A stretch of 26,746 nt of DNA from Candidatus Nanoanaerosalina archaeon (lineage in GTDB: Archaea > Nanohalarchaeota > Nanosalinia > Nanosalinales > Nanoanaerosalinaceae): positions 1 through 26,746 of the forward strand of contig JALDAI010000002.1 in assembly GCA_022729285.1 (NCBI GenBank), in the 5' to 3' direction. The notes under the pieces were generated by a model. That model searched no databases. It was not told where the DNA came from and worked only from the letters and a program-made list of their open reading frames with translations. The position numbers and the translations under genes are program-made. Position 1 is the first letter of the stretch. The number at the start of each line of letters is the position of its first letter. This document shows, piece after piece, positions 1 to 7,696 of this stretch.

Positions 1-98
1 GCTGGAAGTAGTGATCCTGTTATGTTTCCTAGATGAGGTATTCCATGGATGTACGGAAGTGCTGATGTAACTATTTTTTTATCTTTAAACCTAACCAC
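1..98 (-). CDS. metG: Methionyl-tRNA synthetase, N-terminal fragment (cut by window edge)
   Basis: Charges tRNA-Met with methionine in the cytoplasm. Only the first 32 codons and two bases lie in the window. Read on the minus strand, they contain VTSALPYIHG and then PHLGN, the start of the class I Rossmann fold and the HIGH-type ATP site (HLGN) of archaeal and bacterial MetRS. There is no in-frame ATG. A GTG at 98-96 gives an N-terminus of VVRFKDKKIV and sits 27-28 nt from a TTTTAAAA box at 122-129, which fits a leaderless GTG start. It is divergent from rdgB. Family identity is clear from the motif; the exact start is inferred. The rest of the protein is outside the window. Confidence 0.85.
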   Translation of the reverse strand, partial: MVRFKDKKIVTSALPYIHGIPHLGNITGSLLP

Positions 99-121
99 CT
101 TTTGAAAAAATGTTTGACGAG

Positions 122-129
122 TTTTAAAA
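122..129 (-). promoter_or_regulatory. TATA-like box for metG
   Basis: TTTTAAAA is centred about 27 nt upstream of the GTG proposed as the metG start, the spacing expected for a leaderless archaeal transcript. The box is palindromic, so it does not fix direction by itself. Confidence 0.45.
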
Positions 130-176
130 CTATTTTCGGGGTAAACGTGTTTAAGTTTTAGATCAAACTTTTTTGT

Positions 177-740
177 ATGGAACTACTTTTTGCTACCGGG
201 AACCTCAACAAACTAGAGGAGTTCAGAGAAGCTCTTTCTGACACTGATGTAACTCTTAAACAGCTTGATGTAGATATAGATGAGATAGATGCTGATGATG
301 TATCTGATGTAGCGGTTGAAAAGGCTTTAGATTCTTATAATGCATCTGGAGCTGAGTCACCGGTTATGGTTGATGATACAGGCCTTTATGTTGAAGGCTT
401 AAACGGTTTTCCAGGGTCTATGTCCGGTTATTTTCTATCAAAAGTTGGTCTGGAAGGTTTTCTAAAACTTATGGAGGTAGCTAAGAACAGAAATGCTTAC
501 TTTAAAACAAGTATCTGTATCTATTATCCTGAGAAAGAAGGCTTTGTTTCTTTAAACGGTTTTTGCAAAGGCCGTATATCGGAGACAGTTAGAGGATCGA
601 AAGGTTTTGGTTACGATCCTGTTTTCATACCCGAAGGATACCAGAAAACTTTTGGAGAAAGTTTGGAAGTGAAGAGAAAGGTCTCTCACCGGGTTGATGC
701 TATAAACCAGTTAAGAGACCACTTAAAAGAGTTCTACTGA
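177..740 (+). CDS. rdgB: XTP/dITP pyrophosphatase (RdgB/HAM1 family)
   Basis: Hydrolyses non-canonical purine triphosphates (dITP, XTP) to monophosphates and pyrophosphate, cleaning the nucleotide pool. The 187-residue protein has the usual length and all family blocks: FATGNLNK at 5-12 (nucleotide/phosphate loop), VDDTGLYVEGLNGFPG at about 65-80 with the D66/D67 pair that holds the catalytic base, FGYDPVF at 144-150, and the base-recognition SHR at 170-172. The ATG at 177 starts directly at the conserved N-terminal strand. A weak A/T element near 150-160 may be the promoter. It is divergent from metG and converges on the HAD gene with a 9-nt gap. Nothing is missing. Confidence 0.93.
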   Translation: MELLFATGNLNKLEEFREALSDTDVTLKQLDVDIDEIDADDVSDVAVEKALDSYNASGAESPVMVDDTGLYVEGLNGFPGSMSGYFLSKVGLEGFLKLMEVAKNRNAYFKTSICIYYPEKEGFVSLNGFCKGRISETVRGSKGFGYDPVFIPEGYQKTFGESLEVKRKVSHRVDAINQLRDHLKEFY

Positions 741-749
741 TTTAAAGGA

Positions 750-1589
750 CTAAAGTACTTTTAGTATCCTTTTGAACTCTTTGAATACGAAGTTAGGTAC
801 TTCAACTCCTTCTACGTTGGCTAGATCATCTTTTGAAGATGTTCCTCCTAGCACAAGACCTGTTTTAATCCCCATTTTATTTCCTGTTACAACATCGGTG
901 TGGATGTTGTCTCCGATGAAAGCTGTCCTTCCTTTGTAAACAGGGAATTCGTCTTTTATGATATTAATCATGTACTTTGAAGGTTTTCCAATGCTTTCAG
1001 ATTCTTCAACTCCTGCAGCTATTTTTATAGATTCTACTAGAGACGCTGTACCTGGTAAAACTCTGTCACCTGCTCTGAAGTTTTCTCCGTAAGCAGTGGT
1101 CCATAGCTTTGCTCCATACCTTATTGCTTCCGCTGCTTTAGCCATTTTCCAGTAGCTGAAGTTTCGGTCCATCCCTACTAGTACATGGTCTGCATCTTTT
1201 GATTTAGAGATGTGTTCTTTTTCTAGTTCGTCTATAAGCCCTTTTTCACCGATTGTATACACTTCGTCGATGTTCTTCTTTGAGAATACCTGTGCTGCGA
1301 CATAAGAACTAGAAATCACGTTCTCAGTCTTTGTTCTAAGACCAAGGTTTGTAAGTTTTTCAGCGAACTCTTTTCTTGTTAGGATGGAGTTGTTAGTTAC
1401 GTAAAAAATGTTTTTACCTTTTGATTTCAACCTTCTGATAGTCCTCTGTACATCAGGAACTAACTTATTCCAGTGCCAAATCGTTCCGTCAAGGTCGAAT
1501 ATGAAGTTCTTAACATCTTTAAGGTTCTCTTTTCTTTCTACAACCATATGGTTTAAAGGTTGTTTTTTACTGTTAAAAGAGTTTTTCAA
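750..1589 (-). CDS. HAD-IIA family phosphatase (NagD/phosphoglycolate phosphatase-like)
   Basis: Cytoplasmic haloacid-dehalogenase-fold phosphatase of subfamily IIA; the substrate cannot be read from sequence. Motif I FDLDGTI at 31-37 supplies the Asp nucleophile and the general acid. VTNNS (64-68) is motif II, GKPSKYM (about 201) carries the motif III Lys, and IGDNIHTDV (about 225-233) is the acidic motif IV with the following Gly-rich turn. The large cap between motifs II and III is typical of class IIA. The reading frame opens with TTG at 1589, overlapping the tatD stop as TTGA, with GGGTG a few bases upstream. An ATG 14 codons in (1547) would start closer to motif I and is an equally possible start. 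It is co-transcribed with tatD. Confidence 0.88.
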   Translation of the reverse strand: MKNSFNSKKQPLNHMVVERKENLKDVKNFIFDLDGTIWHWNKLVPDVQRTIRRLKSKGKNIFYVTNNSILTRKEFAEKLTNLGLRTKTENVISSSYVAAQVFSKKNIDEVYTIGEKGLIDELEKEHISKSKDADHVLVGMDRNFSYWKMAKAAEAIRYGAKLWTTAYGENFRAGDRVLPGTASLVESIKIAAGVEESESIGKPSKYMINIIKDEFPVYKGRTAFIGDNIHTDVVTGNKMGIKTGLVLGGTSSKDDLANVEGVEVPNFVFKEFKRILKVL

Positions 1590-2350
1590 AAAACACCCAG
1601 ATAGGCTTCTCTAGTATTTTTATTGAACTGTTCACCTATCTCTTCCTTACTCGCTCCTAATATACTAGCGATCTTTTTAAGTGATTCATGAACGTTGTAA
1701 GGATAATTTTTCTCTTTCCCAGGGTATAAATAAGGCGCATCAGTTTCTAAAAGAATTTTATCGATAGGAGCTGTTTCTACTATTTCTCTAACTCTTTTGG
1801 AGTATAATACCTGTGTTGTAACAGAGATAAAGTATCCTTTGTTAACAGCTTTATCCACCAATTCTTTACTGCCGTTAAAGCAGTGCATTATAACTGATCT
1901 TAAATCATACTCTTCTAAGATTTCTAAAACCTGTTTCTCAGCATCTCTTGAGTGAACAACTACAGGCTTTCCGATCTCTTCTGCTAATTCTAACAGTTTT
2001 CTGAAAAAATTTTCCTGCTTTTCCCTGCCTTTGTCCGTTTTCTCATGGAAGAAATCCATCCCTATCTCTCCCACTGCCACTATTTTATCGCTGTTTTCCC
2101 TAATCATCTTTAAGACTTCTTCTAAGTCCTCTTCGTTTTTCTCCTCTATCTTTGTAGGATGAAGGCCTACTGTAGGATATATAAAGCCTCTATGCTTTTC
2201 TGAAAGTTCTAAAGTAGACTTATTAGTTGTTATATCTGAGCCTGAGTTAACTACTAATTCAAGATCTTCTTCACACTTCTCTATTACTTCTTCACGTTCT
2301 CCATCGAACTGTGGAAAGTCTAAGTGGCAATGGTTGTCTATAAGCTTCAT
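1586..2350 (-). CDS. tatD: TatD family metal-dependent hydrolase/DNase
   Basis: Metal-dependent amidohydrolase-fold nuclease, with DNase or 3'-exonuclease activity in studied members. At 254 residues it is normal size. The metal ligands are all visible: HCH at 7-9, E95 in VGEIGMDF, H133 in VVHSRD, H156 in HCFNGS and D204 in LETDAPYL. The ATG at 2350 directly precedes the HxH strand. An AATAAAAAG box at 2374-2382 lies about 28 nt upstream, so the message is probably leaderless. It is the first gene of a two-gene leftward unit with the HAD phosphatase, and is divergent from rpsB. Confidence 0.92.
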   Translation of the reverse strand: MKLIDNHCHLDFPQFDGEREEVIEKCEEDLELVVNSGSDITTNKSTLELSEKHRGFIYPTVGLHPTKIEEKNEEDLEEVLKMIRENSDKIVAVGEIGMDFFHEKTDKGREKQENFFRKLLELAEEIGKPVVVHSRDAEKQVLEILEEYDLRSVIMHCFNGSKELVDKAVNKGYFISVTTQVLYSKRVREIVETAPIDKILLETDAPYLYPGKEKNYPYNVHESLKKIASILGASKEEIGEQFNKNTREAYLGVF

Positions 2351-2373
2351 ACTATCTTGGTTTTTTCTCCCAA

Positions 2374-2382
2374 CTTTTTATT
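2374..2382 (-). promoter_or_regulatory. TATA-like box for tatD
   Basis: Minus-strand AATAAAAAG, centred 28 nt upstream of the tatD ATG. Spacing fits a leaderless start; the sequence is otherwise low complexity. Confidence 0.4.
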
Positions 2383-2400
2383 GGTTCATATTTTTGACCA

Positions 2401-2418
2401 TACTTTTCAAAAAAAGTA
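2401..2418. repeat. Perfect 7-bp inverted repeat in tatD/rpsB divergent region
   Basis: TACTTTT and AAAAGTA are separated by 4 bases, between the tatD promoter and the rpsB TATA box. It could be a small operator or chance in A/T-rich DNA; no second copy was noticed. Confidence 0.3.
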
Positions 2419-2446
2419 CTGTTGAGACACGGCATCCGGTGGAGGA

Positions 2447-2457
2447 TTTTATAAATA
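2447..2457 (+). promoter_or_regulatory. TATA box of the rpsB transcription unit
   Basis: TTTTATAAATA preceded by a G-rich stretch that could act as a BRE-like element. The box centre is 50 nt from the rpsB ATG, so transcription should start near 2478 and leave a roughly 24-nt leader carrying a Shine-Dalgarno site. This is the clearest leadered promoter in the window. Confidence 0.65.
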
Positions 2458-2489
2458 TTTACATTTAATGTGAAATAGTAACCTTAATA

Positions 2490-2495
2490 GGAGGA
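2490..2495 (+). promoter_or_regulatory. Ribosome binding site of rpsB
   Basis: GGAGGA ends 6 nt before the rpsB ATG at 2502. This strong Shine-Dalgarno site at a first gene contrasts with the apparently leaderless starts elsewhere. Confidence 0.7.
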
Positions 2496-2501
2496 GTAAC
2501 T

Positions 2502-3113
2502 ATGCTTTTGGACAAGGAAAAATATCTATCATCAGGCGTTAATATTGGTACAAGAAGAAGAGTAGAGGACATGAAACCTTTCATTTACAGAGTTAAGAAG
2601 AACAAGTTAGCGATCATTGACCTTGAAAAAACAGATAAAAGAATTGAAACAGCAGGGAAGTTCTTAGCAAATTATGAGCCTGAGGACATCTTACTAATTT
2701 CAAGAAAAGAAATAGGACATAAACCTATCGTCAAGTTTGCTGAAGCTACAGGAGCTAAAAAGATTTTCGGAAGGTTTATGCCAGGTACTTTGACAAATCC
2801 TAACAACGAAAACTTTATAGAGCCTAAAGTTATCGTTATCACAGATCCTATAGAAGATAAACAGGCTGCTGGGGAAGCAATTGAAGCTAGGATTCCTGTA
2901 ACAGCTCTTTGTGACACTGTGAACAAGCTGGACTATATCGATTATGTAATCCCTTGTAACAACAAGGGAAGAAAGTCTTTAGCAGTTGTTTACTACTTGT
3001 TAGCTAGGGAATACCTTCTTAACAGAGGAGTTATTGACTCAAGAAAGGATTTCAATTACGAAATCGAAGAGTTTGAAGCTGACGAGTCCGCAGAGCCTGA
3101 TGAAGACCAGTAG
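2502..3113 (+). CDS. rpsB: 30S ribosomal protein uS2 (archaeal type)
   Basis: Small-subunit ribosomal protein that binds at the head-body junction. The 203-residue protein matches archaeal/eukaryotic uS2: SSGVNIGTRR near the N-terminus (the archaeal equivalent of the bacterial HFGH segment), DLEKTDKRI, GRFMPGTLTNP in the middle, VIVITDP, then PVTALCDT and IDYVIPCNNKGRKS. The tail is strongly acidic (last ~20 residues), as in many archaeal homologues. The ATG at 2502 is fixed by GGAGGA upstream. It heads a rightward string with the MEMO-like gene, an arrangement conserved in many archaea. Confidence 0.97.
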   Translation: MLLDKEKYLSSGVNIGTRRRVEDMKPFIYRVKKNKLAIIDLEKTDKRIETAGKFLANYEPEDILLISRKEIGHKPIVKFAEATGAKKIFGRFMPGTLTNPNNENFIEPKVIVITDPIEDKQAAGEAIEARIPVTALCDTVNKLDYIDYVIPCNNKGRKSLAVVYYLLAREYLLNRGVIDSRKDFNYEIEEFEADESAEPDEDQ

Positions 3114-3154
3114 GGAGCAAACATTTAACTCCCTTCTTTCCTAATTATTTCTTA

Positions 3155-3934
3155 ATGTTCGACAGTTCATCCGGATACTACCCTAACAACCGTTTCACTC
3201 TTGAAAAAGATGTTAATTCATACCTTGAGAAAGGTAGAGACATAGGATTAACCCCTAAACTTGTTTTATCGCCTTTAGGAAGTTTATCTGAGTGCGGCAC
3301 TGTTTATGGCAGACTTTTTTCAGCCATAGATTTCTCTGAGTTCAATAATGTTATTTTAATCGGTCCTTCACCTGTCGATACAGGTCCTAAGCTCTCATTT
3401 GTGGATGAAGACTTCAAAACTCCTTTTGGCAGTGTGGAAACGGATAACGGTTTTACCACAAGGCTTGATTTATCCGATACTTTTGAGAAACGGGAAGATC
3501 TTGTACACATACCTTTTGTTGAAATACAGCTGATTTTTCTTCAAAAAGTTATGGAAGATTTTAAGATAGTTCCTATTATTGTAAACGATAGTATAGGCGA
3601 TGAAAAGTTTTCTGAAGGACTGAATTTAATCAGCAAAGTCTCTACATCTAACGATCTTATAATTTCATGCTCAAATCTTGCTAAAGGTAGTTTATCAAAA
3701 AAAGATGTTCAAAGCAGAGATTCTAGGCTCTTAAACTGTCTGAGAAGTAAAAAAATTGAGGATTTCGAGGAGTTAGCCAAGGAATACAGCGTAGAAGGTT
3801 TTAAATCTGTTAAAATGGGTTTAAAAATTATACAAGAATATGAGAACGTCCATACATTAGGACATAATGTTTATACTGCTGACAAGGTTTTAAACCCTAA
3901 AACTGAAGGTTTTGGCGGAATCTGTTTTACATAA
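3155..3934 (+). CDS. MEMO1 family protein with eroded metal site
   Basis: Cytoplasmic protein of the MEMO/AmmeMemoRadiSam-B family, whose molecular function is unsettled (dioxygenase-like fold, metal-binding). At 259 residues it spans the family. SGYYPNN at 6-12 matches the N-terminal GxFYP segment, VILIGPSP at 67-73 the GPNH strand, FKTPFGSVETD at 87-97 the TPLG block, and VEIQLIFLQ plus KIVPIIV at 122-143 the EVQLPFLQ/IVPI core. The residues that make the metal pocket in relatives are replaced: PHAGY by SPLGS, GPNH by GPSP, EEHS by HIPF, and SSDxSHY by SCSNLAK. It lies 41 nt after rpsB, the classic archaeal position. Probably a structural or regulatory derivative; fold call firm, activity doubtful. 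Confidence 0.82.
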   Translation: MFDSSSGYYPNNRFTLEKDVNSYLEKGRDIGLTPKLVLSPLGSLSECGTVYGRLFSAIDFSEFNNVILIGPSPVDTGPKLSFVDEDFKTPFGSVETDNGFTTRLDLSDTFEKREDLVHIPFVEIQLIFLQKVMEDFKIVPIIVNDSIGDEKFSEGLNLISKVSTSNDLIISCSNLAKGSLSKKDVQSRDSRLLNCLRSKKIEDFEELAKEYSVEGFKSVKMGLKIIQEYENVHTLGHNVYTADKVLNPKTEGFGGICFT

Positions 3935-3968
3935 AAAAATTCTGTCCCTATAATAAACAATTTAATAC

Positions 3969-4565
3969 ATGAAAAACCAACATTTGTTTATGAATCTGAA
4001 ACCTGTTTTTCTTTTAGCACTAATTTTTTTGTTGAGCGGAACTGTTGTCGCTGATTACACCCCTTTAAGCCATATGAGGTTAGGCGTAGGAGGGACTGAA
4101 CAGTTTCAGGTTAAGCTGGGAAACCCTCTTTCTGAACCGGACAACATTTTTGTTGAGTTCAAAGGAACCGCTTTAGAAGGTGAGCCCGCTATGGTTTCTG
4201 TTGACATAGTTGAGGATGAGGAAAGAGTCCAACAAGATCTCGCAAGCCTTGATGAGTGCGATTTAGGAGGGAGTACCAGAGGTTGTTGTACCGGTGAGTT
4301 AGACTGCAAGTTCAGGGTTTCTGCCGGACAGGAAAAAATAATCAATTACGAGGTTAAAGCAGACTTATCAACGTCACAGGACGAAGCCGAGTTAATAGCC
4401 GAGGTAGCTTTTGAAACATACCAAGGAACTAATAGAGATAGTGTAACCATAATGACAGATCCTGTAGACCGTGACGGAGTCGTAAAGTCAACCGCTCTTA
4501 CTTATCCGTTCTTGTTAGGTCTTTTTTTCTTAGCAGGATTTTCTTATATGTTTTATAAGAGTTGA
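3969..4565 (+). CDS. Secreted, C-terminally anchored protein of unknown function
   Basis: No family recognised. The 198-residue protein has an N-terminal signal sequence (hydrophobic residues 11-25, likely cleavage near VVA-D at 28-29), an extracytoplasmic domain rich in beta-type alternation (about 30-175), and a C-terminal membrane anchor at about 179-196 ending in a short Lys-containing tail. Four cysteines cluster at 97, 106, 107 and 113 (C-x8-CC-x5-C), suggesting disulfides outside the cell. The middle region (QFQVKLGNPLSEPDNI) resembles adhesion-like beta-sandwich domains only loosely. It sits where mevalonate-pathway genes lie in related archaeal gene strings, 34 nt after the MEMO-like gene. 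Confidence 0.8.
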   Translation: MKNQHLFMNLKPVFLLALIFLLSGTVVADYTPLSHMRLGVGGTEQFQVKLGNPLSEPDNIFVEFKGTALEGEPAMVSVDIVEDEERVQQDLASLDECDLGGSTRGCCTGELDCKFRVSAGQEKIINYEVKADLSTSQDEAELIAEVAFETYQGTNRDSVTIMTDPVDRDGVVKSTALTYPFLLGLFFLAGFSYMFYKS

Positions 4566-4638
4566 GTCAGAAAGTATAATGGAAGATTAAGATTTGCAAT
4601 GTTACAGATTTTTTGTTTTTTAGATTTTAATTTAACAC

Positions 4639-4643
4639 GAGGT
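4639..4643 (+). promoter_or_regulatory. Ribosome binding site of rnj
   Basis: GAGGT ends 8 nt before the ATG at 4652 and supports that start. Confidence 0.55.
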
Positions 4644-4651
4644 AATAAAAT

Positions 4652-5965
4652 ATGAAAGTACGCGCAATCGGAGGCTACAACCAAGTTGGAAAAAACATGA
4701 CCGCTGTCGAGGTTGAGGACGGTATTGTCCTTATCGACATGGGTTATGACATGGAAGAGGTTGTAGAGGAAGACAACGAAATAGAAGAACTAAACACAAA
4801 AGAAACAATCGAGTTAGGAGCTATTCCTGACGATTCAAAAATTCACGATAAAAAGGAAAAGGTTAAAGCTATTATCATAGGCCACGGACACCTGGACCAC
4901 GTTGGAGCTGTACCAAAGCTTGCTGGTTCTTATGACTGCCCTATCTTAGCTACTCCGTTCACTATGAGCGTTCTTAAGAGAATGGTTGAACAGGATAAGA
5001 AAAACCTAAACAACAAGATGATCGAGATGGAGCCAGGCGACACGTACCAGGCTTCTGATTCTATTGAGATCGAGTTCGTTAACATAACACACTCCATTCC
5101 TGGAGCTGTTATGCCTGTTGTCCACACTGACGAAGGAACACTTGTATACGGACTTGATAACAGGTTGGACGACGACCCTGTTCTTGGAGAAAAACCGGAT
5201 TATGAAAGGATGAGAGAGCTTGGTGAAGAAGGCGTTAAAGTCTTCATCGGTGACTCAACAAGGGTTGATGAACCTGGAAGAGTTATGTCAGAAAGTATTG
5301 TAGAAACTGAGCTTAAACACACAATAGACCAAGCTTACCAGGATAATGGAGGAGTGTTTATCACAACTTTCTCCTCTCATATCGAAAGACTGACAAGCAT
5401 CCTAAAAGCTAACGATGGCCGGAGAAAAGTTGCTTTGATCGGAAGATCTTTGAAGGAGTACACAAACTCTGCTGAAGAACTAGGTATGATCGATCTTAGC
5501 GATGTAGAAGTTGTCAGTTACTGGAACGAAACCAATGAGCTACTTGAAGAAATCTCTAAGGAAAGAGATGAATGGTTGGTTGTTTGTACAGGACACCAGG
5601 GAGAGCCTGGAGCAGCCTTAACAAGAATGGCTAAGGGAGAGTATCCTATGGAGATTCAGGAAGGCGACAACGTTATCTTTTCATCATCTATTATCCCAAG
5701 CCCTCTTAACAGAGCTAGCAGGTACAGGCTTGACAAGATGATTAAGAGAGCAGGCGGAAGAGTTATCAGTGAAGTCCACGTATCAGGCCACAGCAAGAGA
5801 GAGGACTGTAGAGACCTTCTGCTTATGCTGAAGCCTGAAAAACTTATTCCAAGCCACGGATCAACAGAGATGGCTGCGCACCACGCAACACTGGCTAGGG
5901 AAGAAGGCTATACGCTAAACGAAGACGTTTTCATAGTGGAGAACGGGAACACAGTAGATCTGTAG
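4652..5965 (+). CDS. rnj: Archaeal ribonuclease J
   Basis: Metallo-beta-lactamase/beta-CASP 5'-3' exoribonuclease that degrades RNA from the 5' end in archaea. The 437 residues match archaeal RNase J (shorter than bacterial RNase J, lacking its C-terminal domain). Visible: GHGHLDH (H78, H80, D82, H83) for two zinc ions, THSIPGA with H147, GLDN with D169, GDSTRVDEPG at 200-209, beta-CASP blocks SSHIERL and TGHQGEPGAALTRMA, HVSGH at 376-380 and PSHGS with H402. No N-terminal KH domains, so not the CPSF-type aCPSF1. GAGGT before the ATG sets the start. It is followed by gltX after 12 nt, so co-transcription is near certain. Confidence 0.95.
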   Translation: MKVRAIGGYNQVGKNMTAVEVEDGIVLIDMGYDMEEVVEEDNEIEELNTKETIELGAIPDDSKIHDKKEKVKAIIIGHGHLDHVGAVPKLAGSYDCPILATPFTMSVLKRMVEQDKKNLNNKMIEMEPGDTYQASDSIEIEFVNITHSIPGAVMPVVHTDEGTLVYGLDNRLDDDPVLGEKPDYERMRELGEEGVKVFIGDSTRVDEPGRVMSESIVETELKHTIDQAYQDNGGVFITTFSSHIERLTSILKANDGRRKVALIGRSLKEYTNSAEELGMIDLSDVEVVSYWNETNELLEEISKERDEWLVVCTGHQGEPGAALTRMAKGEYPMEIQEGDNVIFSSSIIPSPLNRASRYRLDKMIKRAGGRVISEVHVSGHSKREDCRDLLLMLKPEKLIPSHGSTEMAAHHATLAREEGYTLNEDVFIVENGNTVDL

Positions 5966-5977
5966 AGGTAGCTAAAT

Positions 5978-7654
5978 ATGGAAGACCTTTTGAGAAAGTA
6001 CGCTCTTAAGAACGCATCCGAACACGGAGAAGCTCAGAAACAAGCTGTAATAGGCAAGGTTTTCGCTGAAAACCCTGAGCTGAAAAAGGATGCTAAAAAG
6101 GTTGTTCAGAAAGCCCAGGAAGCTGTTGACAGTGTTAACAGTATGTCTCAAGAAGAGATTGAGAAAGAGATGGCTGAGTACGAATACTTTGAAAAAGAAG
6201 AGCAGGAAGGTCTTCCTGAACTACCGAACGTCGATGAGGACAAAGGAGTGGTCATGAGACTTGCTCCTTTCCCATCAGGGATGTTACACATCGGGAACGC
6301 CCGTATGGCTGTGTTGAATGATGAATACGTTAAGAAGTATGGAGGGAAACTATACTTAGTTATAGACGATACTGCAGGAAGTAAGGAGAAAAAGCCTTTG
6401 CCTGAAGCTTATGAGGAAATACCGAAAGATCTTGAATGGCTGGGTGTAGACTTTGATGAGATAATTTACAAGTCTGACAGAATGGATAGGTTTTATGAGT
6501 ACGCTGAAAAGTTCTTAGAAGAAGGCTGGGCTTATGTATGTAAATGTGATGCTGAGACTCTTAGAAAAAACAGAGAAAACGGTGTAGAGTGTGAACACAG
6601 AGGTTACAGTCCTGAAAAAAACCTTGAAGAGTGGGATAAGATGCTTAGCGGAGACCACAAAATGGGCGATGCTATTGTTAGGCTTAAGACCGATATGACC
6701 CATAAAGACCCTGCTTTCCGGGACAGAGTTCTTTTAAGAATATCTGACCTCGACCATCCAAAGGTAGGTACTAAGTACAACGTGTGGCCTATGCTAGAGT
6801 TTTCATGGGCTATAGATGACCATTATCTTGGTATGACACATATACTTAGAGGTAAAGACCTGATGATGGAGAACAAGATGGAAAGGTTTATGTGGGACCT
6901 TCTTGGATGGGAGGAACCGGAGATACTTAACCACGGCCTTATGAGCATCCAGGGGATCAAGATTTCTACTTCTGAGGCTAAAAGAAAGATAGATGAAGGA
7001 GTTTACGAGGGGTGGGAAGACCCTAGAACATGGTCTCTAAAATCCTTAAAGAAAAGAGGGTTTAAGCCTGAGGCTATTAGGAACTTTGTATTATCCTTCG
7101 GCATGTCTGAAAGCCATGTAACGGTTCCTGTAAAAACTTTGTATACTGAGAACAGGAAGTTGATAGATAAAGAAGCTGACAGATACTTCTTTGTTGAAGA
7201 GCCTAAAAAGATTACTGTAAACAGTGTCAAAAGTTCTGTAACCGCGGAAGCAGACCTTCACCCGGAGTTCTCTGAAAGAGGTGTTAGAAAACTGACTGTC
7301 ACACCTGAAAATGGGAAAGTCGACTTATTTATGGATGAAAGCGATTTTGTCAAAGGTACAGAGATAAGGTTAAAAGATCTTTTCAACATAAAGATAGAGG
7401 ACGATGGTACTGTCTCAAAAATCGGTGGAGGAATCGATTATGCTTTGCACAATAATTTAAAGATTGTTCAGTGGCTTCCAGCCAACGATAATAAGAAGTG
7501 TACTATCAAGATGCCTGATGGCTCAGAAAGAACCGGTTTATGTGAGTCAAACCTCGAGAAAGAAGATGAAGTAATCCAGTTTATCAGGAAAGGCTTTGTT
7601 AAACCCGAGTCTATTAACGGCGAAGAAGTGCTCTGTTACTTCACCCACAACTAA
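5978..7654 (+). CDS. gltX: Glutamyl-tRNA synthetase, archaeal type
   Basis: Class Ib synthetase charging tRNA-Glu, and in archaea usually also tRNA-Gln for later amidation. The 558-residue layout is archaeal: a helical, charged N-terminal extension (1-90), RLAPFPSGMLHIGNAR at 94-109 with HIGN as the HIGH motif, KISTS at 328-332 as the KMSKS loop, and a beta-barrel anticodon domain with a late FVEEPKKI-type block. The usual R-x-E/D-DTDP segment reads VIDDTAGS at 128-135, so the Arg is Val; I believe some other DPANN-type GluRS proteins share this DDTxGS form, so it is probably lineage-typical. The start has GAGGT (5965-5969) overlapping the rnj stop. Last gene of the rpsB-to-gltX string. Confidence 0.95.
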   Translation: MEDLLRKYALKNASEHGEAQKQAVIGKVFAENPELKKDAKKVVQKAQEAVDSVNSMSQEEIEKEMAEYEYFEKEEQEGLPELPNVDEDKGVVMRLAPFPSGMLHIGNARMAVLNDEYVKKYGGKLYLVIDDTAGSKEKKPLPEAYEEIPKDLEWLGVDFDEIIYKSDRMDRFYEYAEKFLEEGWAYVCKCDAETLRKNRENGVECEHRGYSPEKNLEEWDKMLSGDHKMGDAIVRLKTDMTHKDPAFRDRVLLRISDLDHPKVGTKYNVWPMLEFSWAIDDHYLGMTHILRGKDLMMENKMERFMWDLLGWEEPEILNHGLMSIQGIKISTSEAKRKIDEGVYEGWEDPRTWSLKSLKKRGFKPEAIRNFVLSFGMSESHVTVPVKTLYTENRKLIDKEADRYFFVEEPKKITVNSVKSSVTAEADLHPEFSERGVRKLTVTPENGKVDLFMDESDFVKGTEIRLKDLFNIKIEDDGTVSKIGGGIDYALHNNLKIVQWLPANDNKKCTIKMPDGSERTGLCESNLEKEDEVIQFIRKGFVKPESINGEEVLCYFTHN

Positions 7655-7664
7655 TCTACAAATG

Positions 7665-7675
7665 CTTTAAAAAAA
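7665..7675 (+). promoter_or_regulatory. TATA-like box for the 7697 gene
   Basis: CTTTAAAAAAA is centred 27 nt before the ATG at 7697, the leaderless spacing seen repeatedly here. Confidence 0.45.
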
Positions 7676-7696
7676 TCGGCTTCAAGTTAAAAAGGT

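Noticed and set aside
4599..4655. 18-codon reading frame whose stop overlaps the rnj start as ATGA
   Set aside because: No ribosome binding site, low-complexity Phe/Leu/Asn content in A/T-rich DNA; likely chance, though a leader peptide cannot be excluded.
5978..7654. GluRS VIDDTAGS in place of RxEDTDP as a sign of altered amino-acid specificity
   Set aside because: HIGH and KMSKS motifs are intact and similar DDTxGS forms appear, to my recollection, in other DPANN-type GluRS, so this is likely lineage variation.
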